Positions 21,701 through 29,040 of a stretch of 29,196 nt of DNA are shown here, one piece after another. Numbering within the stretch: position 1 is the stretch's first letter; every line of letters begins with the position of its first letter. Both the position numbers and the translations under genes were made by a program. The DNA lies in NCBI GenBank assembly GCA_026770575.1, contig MU657236.1, positions 230,849 through 260,044 on the forward strand, written 5' to 3'. The notes beneath the pieces are model-generated. The model was not told where the DNA came from. It made no database searches and saw nothing but the letters and a program-made list of their open reading frames with translations. Source of the DNA: Pelagophyceae sp. CCMP2097. Taxonomy: Eukaryota > Sar > Pelagophyceae.

Positions 21701-23103
21701 CGAGGGGCCGTCGAGGGACCACCGTCGGCCCCTCTGCCACATTCGAGAGCCCCCCCCGTCTAGACCGTTCAAAGGGACCGTTCAAAGGGCCGTCTAGACC
21801 GTCGGGAGATCGCTTTGAGAGGCCGTCTCAAGACCTTTCCGAATGGCCGTCCAGCGGGGCCGTCTCGAGAAGCGCGGAGAGGGACCGTTGAGTTTCCCGC
21901 GGGACCGTTTTGAGGAACCGCCTCGAGAGACCGCCCACAAGGGTCGCCCCGAGGGCATGCTCCGTCGACTCGCTCGAGACCGTCCCAAAGGCCGCCGTTT
22001 TGAAGGGTCGATCCAAAAGACGTCTTTTCCGGATACGTCGAGACCTCTGAGGCCCGTCTCGAGGGACCTCATCGAGAGGCACCTTGCCGAGCAACTCCGT
22101 GTCGAGAGACTCCTTGTCGAGAGACTCGCGAGAGACTTTCCCAGAAGCGGTGAGAGGGCCGCCCAGAGGGGCCGTTCTGAAGGACTGCTTTGAGGGACCG
22201 TCTCGAGAGATTGTCCAGAGGACGCGCCTTGAAGGCCGTACAAGCGAGACCGCCCCGAGACCGCCCCGAGGGCCGTCGAGAGGTGCCGTCCCGAAGGACC
22301 GTCGAGAAGAGGCCGTCGACGAGAAGAGGCCGTCGGGAGAGAGGTTCGAGGGGCCGCACGGGAGGGGCTTTCCAGGGCCCTCGAGAGAGCAAGTGCCTCG
22401 AGGATCGTGTGCACAAGGACCGTCTCGAGGGGAGGCATCAAGAGGGGAGGCATCAAGAGGGGCCATCTCCAAGGATCGTGAAGAGGACCTATCTCGAGGA
22501 CCTTGTCGAGAGACTGACTCTTTGGGACCATCTCGAGGGCCCGTGTCTATAGGGAACGCGTCTCGAAGGCCCGGGTCTCGAGGGACCGAGGGCCCGCTCC
22601 GACCCGGTCTCGAGGGCCCGTTCAAAGGGTCCATCCAGCGGCCGTCGAGAAGGGTCGTCTCGAGATGCCGTCCATCGAGGCCCCCGGGCCAGAGGGCCCG
22701 CCGTCTTCGCAGGGCCGCCGCGCTTTATTGATGGACGCTGGCTTTGACTGCTGCACGCGGAGATTCACACGACCAGCTATAAACTCGCACGGCCACAAAA
22801 CCAAGTGCGGCCCCGCCGAGGCGAGGCGGTTGTATTGCCCAAATTGTTCAATCACGCCAACCTAGAGAAGCGTGGGCCGAAGACGCATGGAAGTATGGGC
22901 CGAAGACAGGGCGCAACCTGAAGCAATTCCCATCGAGGACCCTTCGATGACCCCAAAACGCGCGTCCGCGGCGACCCGAAGCCGCCCGGGCCTCGGCCGC
23001 GCGCCCCGGGGCCCCGGGCCTTCTCGACCCGGCGCGGCGACGAGGCGAGACGGAAGACTCACCGACGAGGTCTGAACGCATTCGAAGCAACTACAAAACG
23101 CAT
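15792..23103 (-). CDS. SPFH/Band-7 protein, HIR (hypersensitive-induced response) family, 13 exons, first exon missing
   Basis: Minus-strand exons: 23103-23063, 22861-22749, 20170-20134, 20090-20042, 19883-19819, 19774-19736, 19659-19606, 19562-19530, 17374-17294, 16380-16342, 16242-16092, 16038-15950, 15851-15792; frame is kept at every junction, giving about 282 aa against 285 or so in plant HIRs. Landmarks in order: [11 protein letters not shown] (lipidated N-terminus region), [126 protein letters not shown] and a last exon [17 protein letters not shown]. Such proteins oligomerise on the inner face of membranes in raft-like domains. The first codon and 5' exon were not found, and the joint before the last exon (AG at 15853-15852) is uncertain. 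Confidence 0.85.
16381..17293 (-). repeat. Satellite in intron 9 of the HIR-family gene
   Basis: 913-bp intron between the exons ending KRLKE and starting AAYERAEG. Plus-strand motifs GGCCGTCTCGAGG and CGAGTGGCCGCCCAGAGGGG repeat throughout, interspersed with less repetitive sequence. Confidence 0.8.
17375..19529 (-). repeat. Satellite in intron 8 of the HIR-family gene, with assembly gap
   Basis: 2155 bp including the gap. Units of the CCGTCTCGAGGGG type run from about 17740 to 19390. Next to the gap they are organised in a 42-bp higher-order unit, seen as nearly identical copies at about 18366-18453 and again at 19004-19045. Confidence 0.85.
18454..19003. other. Assembly gap (550 N)
   Basis: A run of N inside the satellite array. 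The sequence just before it (CCGCGTCTCGAGGAA) is followed after it by AACCGTCCCGAAGG, the expected continuation of the 42-bp unit, so the gap lies wholly in array and its real size may differ from 550. Confidence 0.99.
19884..20041 (-). repeat. Intron 4 of the HIR-family gene made of a 23-bp minisatellite
   Basis: Five full 23-bp units (GACCGCCAAGTTGTACGGGT plus three bases) fill 19901-20015, with partial units on either side. The last three bases alternate TTA/TGA, so the true period is 46 bp. Almost the whole 158-bp intron is repeat, between a GTGCG donor and an ATTAG acceptor on the minus strand. Confidence 0.9.
20171..22748 (-). repeat. Satellite in intron 2 of the HIR-family gene
   Basis: 2578 bp, dominated by GGGACCGTCTCGAGAGG-like plus-strand units between about 20260 and 22680, locally shifting to AAGTCCCGGCAA-type units near 20880-20950 and GACAAGGTCCC-type near 21100-21250. 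A 21-bp unit (CAATGCTGGTAAAAACGAGGC less one base) is duplicated near 20200-20240, by the 3' splice site. Confidence 0.85.
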
Positions 23104-23109
23104 CTCACA

Positions 23110-23560
23110 GAGACCTCGCGCGGGCGCGGCGCGGGCGGCGACGCACCAGCAGCCCTCGCGGCAGTAGCGCGTGCACATGCTGTCGACGGCGCGCGCAGCG
23201 TCGGCAAAATCGACTGGGTCAACGGACCTCAAGGACTTTCCACCAGGTGTGTTCACGTCGTGTTACGTATGTTTTAGCGATAGTTTCAAGTAGCCGCCAC
23301 TGGCAGGACGTCGGACCCGCGGTCCTCTGTCGTGCGACACCGAAAAAAACACGCTCGCGGTGGGCCTTGCAAAGGGCGCCTGCCGCATATGTCCCAGGTA
23401 ACCGCAGAGGCCGGTGACCGCGTCGACCGTAGCTCGGCTCTCGATATCGCGCCACGAGCATGCTGCGCCGCTGTCGCCCGTGACGTCTTCGAAGAAAAAA
23501 ATAGCCGCCTCGGCGCGTCGCTTTAGGTCCTCTGCCGCCGCCGCCGCCAGGAGTACTAGG
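23110..23560 (-). other. Candidate exons of an unrecognised protein
   Basis: On the minus strand about 23560-23290 reads an open frame with natural-looking composition (AEDLKRRAEAAIFFFEDV, then ATVDAVTGLCGYLGHM). Another frame continues as LLETIAKTYVTRREHTWW to about 23225, and a third gives DAARAVDSMCTRYCREGC at about 23225-23160. Splice sites joining them are not obvious. I do not recognise the family. It lies directly upstream of the HIR-family exons, but HIR proteins have no such N-terminal part, so I take it as remains or part of another gene. Confidence 0.3.
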
Positions 23561-24370
23561 GACGGTGTTTTCGGGTCGGGTCGGATAAATTTGTGCCACC
23601 CCCTTAAGTCGCGTGTTGGTCGAACGACGAGCCCCGTTCTCCAGGCCGAGCCACGTGTCGGCAGGCCGGGTGACCCGGGTCGTGGGTCGGTCGGGTCGAC
23701 ACACGCAGAATCCGAGTCGGGTCGAGCTCGGGTCGGGTACTTCAAAGCCCCTTCCTCTCCGCCTATAGGTGGCACTGTTAAATAATTTGTAAAAACTGTA
23801 TTTGATTTTGCATATAATTGCATGTAATTACACGACCCCCAAATTTTGCCTTTGTAGTGCCCTTGAAGATACATCTTCAATCCATCGATATTTGTGAATT
23901 TCGGGCGCATCGCGAAATTGTGGCTTTCCCCCACTTGTTTGAACAAAAGTTGGACTTTTACCCCCAAAACATGCGCATGCAGAGCCGCACCTCGTATTTG
24001 AGCTCGTCAGTTCGCCGGGGCGACTCGGTGGAGCCTCCCGCTCGCGCTAAGCCCCATTGCGCCTCGTTTGAGCGCCTCTAAAAATATGACCTTCACTTTG
24101 CACTGCAAGTACGTGTGTAATAGTAATTATACTGCAATTACAGTTAAAACAGGGGCCCATAATCCTCTACACTGTCCTTGCCCACCTATAGGAGAGCCAG
24201 CGTGCCCGTGGCGCCTCTCGCGACCGTGCGGCCCAAAGCCCAATATGATGCACACGATATAGAGGAAACCCGAGTTCAGTGGAGCAAACCGGTGCGACGC
24301 CATGTTCTTCTCGGCGTCCGTCAACGGCCTCCAAGTCGGATGTGGCGCCGGCGCCTGCCAAAGGGAAGGA
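23560..24370 (+). repeat. TCGGGT-rich repeat element, copy B, interrupted by an insertion
   Basis: 23560-23761 (TTTCGGGTCGGGTCGG ... GTCGGGTACTTCAAAGCCCC) and 24193-24365 (GAGAGCCAGCGTGCCC ... GGCGCCGGCGCCTGCC) are homologous to consecutive parts of copy A at 13685-14075. The intervening 431 bp are absent from copy A. Confidence 0.75.
23762..24192. mobile_element. Inverted-repeat insertion (MITE-like) inside repeat copy B
   Basis: The insertion starts CCTATAGGTGGCACTG and ends CCACCTATAGG; the subterminal 80-100 bp on both sides are loosely similar in inverted orientation (ACTGTAWTTG ... TAATTACACG). It is AT-richer than its surroundings. The 87-codon plus-strand frame at 23818-24081 has no recognised domain. 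The target duplication is unclear because CTCTCC/GGAGAG also belong to the ends. Confidence 0.55.
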
Positions 24371-24572
24371 TGACTGCTGCGACGCGCCACTCAATAAAAC
24401 CACCTTTTGACGACACCGTAGGCGGCGGGGAGGGGCGACGACTGGGGGTTCTTAAACATTATCGACACAGTTTTCGGTTCTGAGTCGGCCTGGCTACTCA
24501 GATTCTTCGTGGGCGCCAAGCCTCATGAAGAGATACCAACCTCAAATGGCCGAGACGCGGCCGAATAAAACA

Positions 24573-24868
24573 ATTAAGCTCGCCACGCGATTCTACGCCC
24601 AGAACTACCCAAGAGATGCATCAACCTCTCAGCGAATTAAGGAGTGCAACACCGCGGCCCGGGCAGCCAACATTCTATGAAAAAAACGCTCTCTGCATGC
24701 TAAGTTTTTTTCCATCATGTATGACATGTATGATAAAACTCCCCATTTTGTTGATACTTTCATCTATCGATTCTTTTTGGAAACCTATCAAATTCGTGCT
24801 AAGTTGGTTGATCTGACTAGGCCAGGAGAAGGTCCCTCGGGACTGGACATCCTGCGATTTTTATTACG
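24573..24868 (+). mobile_element. Second remnant of the same non-LTR retrotransposon tail
   Basis: A plus-strand frame reads YPRDASTSQRIKECN, a stop (TGA at 24678), then FVDTFIYRFF, IRAKLVDLTRPGEGPSG. This aligns with VDAIIYRF ... RAKLVEPTPPGVSPSG of the minus-strand remnant at 8273-8695. The Cys/His part is lost or frameshifted, so it is a pseudogene. It is cut at its 3' side by the inverted-repeat element starting at 24875. Confidence 0.6.
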
Positions 24869-24874
24869 TTACAT

Positions 24875-25478
24875 TAGACAGGTCCACTTTATTTAACCAG
24901 TTCAGAACTCGTACGCAAATACGAGCTAAGGCGATAGTTCAGAAGAGTTCAGAAATCGTATATGCACTTTGAGTTCAGCCCCGGAGGCGGCGGCATTTTA
25001 TCATCTTTATTTTGGCGATTGCAGTCACGTCCCATCGAAATCTAGTTGAGCCGGTTCGAACCCCACCGGCGGCATTTCGAACTTGGATTTGAACAAAGCC
25101 ACACTAAATTTATTTTTATTTTTTGAACAATTGAGACAGCCACATTTCCGGGTTTTCTCGGTTCTGAACTAGTTCTGAACTAGGAAGTGCCTGCCCCTAT
25201 TTGATTCTGGACCAATTTGATTCAGGTTTGGCCAATCAGGGGTCTTATAATGTGAACTTAACCAATCACGGCCCCTCCAAAAAGGTGAATCAAATTGGGA
25301 AATCCCCAAAGAAGGCGAATCAAATAGGGGCAGGCACTTCCTAGTTTAGAACTGGTTAAACTGAACTCTGAGTTAAGATTTTAAAACCAGTTATGAACTA
25401 GTTCAAGACTGTTCTGAACTGTGTATTTGTCATTTTCTGAACCAGTTCCGAACTAGTTAAATAAAGTGGACCTGTCTA
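24875..25478. mobile_element. Inverted-repeat DNA element with 6-bp target duplication
   Basis: Ends are TAGACAGGTCCACTTTATTT at 24875 and its reverse complement ending at 25478; the terminal inverted repeat runs about 37 bp with three mismatches. It is flanked by the direct repeat TTACAT at 24869-24874 and 25479-25484. Inside both ends are many AGTTCNGAACT motifs, half-palindromic subterminal repeats. It has no transposase frame, so it is non-autonomous. A second element is nested within it. Confidence 0.9.
25183..25341. mobile_element. Nested 159-bp MITE
   Basis: It begins GGAAGTGCCTGCCCCTATTT and ends with the reverse complement; arms of 25 bp are perfect, and a further AATTTGATTCA/TGAATCAAATT pair lies inside. 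A TA dinucleotide flanks it on each side (25181-25182 and 25342-25343), consistent with a TA target duplication as in Tc1/mariner-derived MITEs, though the flanks CTAG are themselves palindromic. Confidence 0.9.
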
Positions 25479-25653
25479 TTACATGACATCAAATTCCGCC
25501 CCCCATGAACGTTCCCCGGGACATTCTCTAGATGCGGGTCCAGTCCTTAGTCCGAGGTAGGCGCCGGTCCCCGCGGGGCCCTATCCAATCCATCCATCGC
25601 AGAGCCAACAGGCGCCGTCGTTCCCAAAGTCCCGCCGGTCCAGGATCCGGCCT

Positions 25654-26133
25654 GCGTTCTGTTTTTTGCCAAGTGGGGGGGCAGAGTAGGGGCAAAATGC
25701 TCGTAAGTGGGTGGGTGGACCCTCCTTCCTGGTCCTCTGTGGCTTTTGAAAGTGGGTGGGTACCCCCCCCCCTAGGCTAAGAGGCCCCTTCGCTGGAATA
25801 GGCCCAGCTGTGTCCAACAGGGGCTCCCTGCTCTTCGCAGCGTCCATAAACGCTGGGATACCCGCCGCCGATGCCCCTCCGCCACTCAAGCGTACGCGCC
25901 GCGAAGGTCTCCGGGCCCCGACGACGCGAACATACCGCCTCGAGAGAGCCCACAGCTGCATCACCCGCTAGTTTACCGAGGCTAAAAAAGTGCGTGCCTC
26001 GATGGCTCGGCTCGTCAAGTGGGTGGGTACCCCCTCCTCAGGTGCGATGCCCTCCTGGCCTCGTAAAAGTGGGTGGGTCCCCCCTCCTAGTTGCCCCTAC
26101 TGTTCCCCCCCACTTGGCAAAAAAAAAGAACGC
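25654..26133. mobile_element. Fold-back element with long G-rich inverted ends
   Basis: GCGTTCT then TTTTTTGCCAAGTGGGGGG and AGTAGGGGCAA at 25654-25694 recur inverted at about 26093-26133. Further in, GTGGGTGGGTACC blocks occur at both sides (25710-25765 and 26019-26078). The 230-bp centre is unrelated GC-rich sequence. Its right end lies about 270 bp downstream of the peroxiredoxin stop codon. Confidence 0.8.
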
Positions 26134-26401
26134 TTTGGACAAGGTCTTAAAACTGCTTCCTCTGGGTGCTTTCGGGTGCGGGGTCCGTCCGCCGGTGTGC
26201 GGACCACAACGGCGGTTGTCGGCTCTTCAGCGATATAAATGATCGCGTAAAGAACGTCATGGGTACGGGAACCTCGCTCGAAAAGCGGGCGAAGAAGCAG
26301 CTCAAGGGCCTACGAAGCGGGTTCAAACGGACGGGATCGAGCGCTCGACAAAGAGTCTTCCAAACGACAAAGAGGCACCGAGACGCACCTTGGTCAGCTA
26401 T

Positions 26402-27572
26402 TTAGAGCTCCTTGGCGTCCGGAATCTTGGTGAGCATGTTCTCGACGCACGACGCCTCCGGGAACGAGTCCCCGGCGGGGTCGTCCGGGGCCTCGGAGAC
26501 CTCGAAAGCCTTGACGACGCCGTCCTCCAAGTAAGCGGCGAAACGCTTCGTGCGAGCGTACCCAAGAACGCCCATGACGCGCGAGTCGTCCAGCACCGTG
26601 CCCAGCGCCTTGGTCAGCGCCGAGGACGGGTCGCCCATGAAGGTGAGGATGGACCCTTCGACCTTCTGGTCGACTGCCCACGCCTGAAGAGTTTACTCAA
26701 CGTTTCTAGGAATCCTATACCTTATACCTTTGCTCCTGAGGGTTCACCCAAGTTCATCACAAAAGCGCACCTGCATCACCGCCGCGTCGTTGACGCAGAA
26801 GATGATGACCTAAGAGGAGCGGGGGTGTTGAACGGTGGGCGTGTCGATTGCTTGACGTTGCGAGTCGACCGTGCCCCACCCGCTCTTCCAAGACGCACCT
26901 CCGAGATCCCCTTGGCCTTGAGCGCGTCCTGCTGCTCAAGGTACCTACGGGAGCGGGGTCTTGCGTGGCGCTTCCGGGTTCGCTGCCGTTGCATCTAAGC
27001 GTCTCTTTGGTGGACGCGGGCGCGTGCCCGGGGATCTGGACCGAGGATCAAGTGGGCGTGAAGGCGCCCGGCAGGCCCACGAGGAGCGTGCGCTTGCCTA
27101 CGTGGGTAGGTAGGTGGAGCGGGGGATGCGCACGTTAAGCTCCGCTTCTGTCGCGTGCGTTCGTCGCCGCCGCTCTCCCCAACCGCCACGCTCTACCGCG
27201 GGCCGCTCAAACGCTCGGGGTGGGCCTGACAACCGGCCCAGAACAAAGGGCGCGCAAAGGGGCGTCGAGAGACACATGGAGACGCGCGCAAACAGACAAA
27301 ACCCGCACTGACCAGCGACGCGCGTGGCGAGGTTGATCTTCTCCGGCGGGAAGCCAAAGTCCAGATCGATGGCGGGGATCTTCTCGCCGACCTTGATACC
27401 GGCCCTAGAGACGGGTTGGAGACGGGTTCTGAATGCAACTCGCATAGGAATTCCGCTTACGCCATCATGTTCAAGGAGAGGGAGTTCGACGCCGCGAGGG
27501 CCAGCGCGAGGATCACCTGGCGCCTACGCGGGAGCGTGGGAGGTGCGCGCGCGCGGGCGGGACGCACATCAT
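26402..27572 (-). CDS. Type II peroxiredoxin (Prx5-like), probable selenoprotein, seven exons
   Basis: Minus-strand exons 27572-27568, 27523-27461, 27404-27313, 27097-27028, 26944-26899, 26809-26771, 26683-26402 join in frame to 198 codons plus TAA. Landmarks: hydrophobic start RQVILALALAAS (signal or plastid presequence), IKVGEKIPAIDLDFGFPPEK, LLVGLPGAFTPT, then TGA at codon 70, SSVQIPG, YLEQQDALKAKGISE, IIFCVNDAAVM, AWAVDQKVEGSILTF, GDPSSALTKALG, TKRFAAYLEDGVVKA, SEAPDDPAGDSFPEASCVEN. In this family the residue after FTPT is the peroxidatic Cys, so TGA is best read as selenocysteine; C184 is a candidate resolving residue and C97 is also present. The enzyme reduces peroxides using thiols. 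The first exon (ATG AT, 44-bp intron) is the least certain; an alternative start is the MM at 27468-27463. Intron 4 is GC-AG. No SECIS was identified by eye. Confidence 0.88.
27048..27050 (-). other. In-frame TGA at the peroxidatic position (putative Sec codon)
   Basis: Reading the minus strand, codons are TTC ACG CCC ACT TGA TCC TCG GTC. It is the only stop in the joined frame before the TAA at 26404-26402. One base change from TGC/TGT would give the usual cysteine. Confidence 0.8.
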
Positions 27573-27704
27573 CGTTGTGGATTGCTCGAGCGACCCACTT
27601 GAACTCTGAAAAGGGAGAGAGAGCGTAGTTTCGTTTCCGAGTTTCTGACGCGGGTTCTCCGAAGGAATGTTCTGGATCTTTCCTCACTGCAGTGCCTTTT
27701 ACGG

Positions 27705-28490
27705 GGGCCGCGTATTCCAGGCTTCCGAAGGGAGCCTAAGTAATCCTTTTTTTCATCAGGGCACTTCGCCGAAAATAAGGATTTTTCCACTTTTACCCTT
27801 CAATTTTTACTTTCGAAAGAACGTTCCTTGCGGTCCAAAAAAACGCCGATTTAGACCGTGGGACCCCCTTCACCTGTCGTAGCCTGAATTAAACGCGTTG
27901 CAGATTACTGTTAACCTTTTAGTTTTTTGTTTTTTTTCAGCGATAGTTTTACATTGACGCGAGGCTGTAGATCGATGGGGTCTAGTACCCTCAAAACCCT
28001 CCCGTGCGTTTGTACGTGAAAGGCGGGACAAGAGGTATTCAGAGAATTTATACTTCTCTCTGTGAAACGCCGAAAACTATAAGCTAGCGGCGTAGGACAG
28101 TACAATAGAACACCAAAAATGAAAAAGGGTATATAACTCATTTTTGAACCTATAGACAAGCCCCAGCGGTTGTCCATAACGACCAATGAACAACTGCGCG
28201 CGCTCTAAGAAGAGTAGCTGTTTTGAAAACAACTGCAATAAAAAGCGGCTGCGCCGTTTACGACGGCTGCGCCACCAACAACAAAATAAAACAACTGCGC
28301 AGTTTGCTGCGGCTACCTTACTTGCGACGTTGCGCCGTCTGCATCGGCTGCGCCGTCAGCAGAGGTAAAAGAAAGCTGCGCTGTTTGAGGTGAATGCGTG
28401 AGGCGGCTGCGCCGCCTGTGTCGGAACCATAAAGCGGCTGCGTCGCATGCTACGGCTTCGCCGCCAGCAACGACAAAAGGCGGCTGCGAC
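27705..28490 (-). repeat. Right arm of the long inverted repeat
   Basis: Reverse-complement partner of 1-720. The best-kept parts are 27780-27900 (paired with 600-718), 27911-28240 (with 110-430) and 28388-28490 (with 1-107). Between 28240 and 28388 the right arm has extra GGCTGCGCCG repeat units. Its inner limit is near 27775; 27705-27775 instead matches the GGCTCCC hairpin repeat at about 8000-8062. It begins about 130 bp upstream of the peroxiredoxin start. Confidence 0.85.
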
Positions 28491-29040
28491 GCATGTGACA
28501 TATGCGTAAGGCGGCTCCGCCACCTGCGACGTATAAACCAAGAGCAGCGGTAGCAAGATGCGGCTGCGCCGCAAGAGGCGGCTGCACAGCCAGTAGCAGC
28601 AAAAGGTGACTGCGCCGTCTGCGTCTGCATAAGGCGGCTGCGCCGCCAGCAACAGCAATATAAAGCGGCTGCGCCGAATGGTGTGGCTGCTCCGTCAGCA
28701 GCGGCAAAAGACGGCTACGCCGCCTGGAACGGATGCGTGAGGCGGCTGTTATGCCTGCGACGGTTGAACCACGAGCAGCGGCAGCAAGAGGCGGCTGCGC
28801 CGCATGAGGCCGCGCTGCGCAGCCAGCAGCGGCAAAAGGCGGCTGCGCCGTCTGCTGCTGCTGCGCCGCATGCGGCTGCTGCGCCACCAGCAGAGACAAA
28901 AGGCGGCTGCGCCGCCAGCGGCTGCTGCGTCGCCTGCGACGTCTGCGCCGTCAGTGTCGGCTGCGCCGCCTGTGGCGGCTGCGCCGCCTGCGGCGTCTGA
29001 GACGTCTGCTGCGGGTGCATTAGGCGGCTGCGCCGAATGC
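28240..29040. repeat. Minisatellite array of GGCGGCTGCGCCGCC hairpins
   Basis: Around thirty variants of AAAGGCGGCTGCGCCG separated by 10-25 bases rich in CAGCAGC and GCGACG. The core is a perfect inverted repeat (GGCGGC-TGC-GCCGCC). Apparent Ala-rich or Arg-rich open frames on both strands come from this repeat. The array's beginning is shared with the left window edge (1-107). Confidence 0.9.

Noticed and set aside
23818..24081. 87-codon open frame as a transposase fragment
   Set aside because: No recognisable domain or catalytic residues; it lies in a short non-autonomous inverted-repeat insertion.
25040..25075. Possible tRNA gene (CCGGTTCGAACCCC)
   Set aside because: Only the B-box-like part is present; the T-stem does not pair and no acceptor or anticodon arms can be drawn.
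26225..26270. SECIS core beginning with ATGA on the minus strand downstream of the peroxiredoxin stop
   Set aside because: ATGA and a following TGA are 27 bases apart with only a 5-bp stem (GCGAT/ATCGC) and no AA in the loop, so it does not form the canonical element.
27048..27050. Peroxiredoxin as a pseudogene killed by a nonsense mutation
   Set aside because: Not excluded, but every other exon, splice site and the TAA are intact and the TGA falls exactly on the catalytic residue, which favours selenocysteine.
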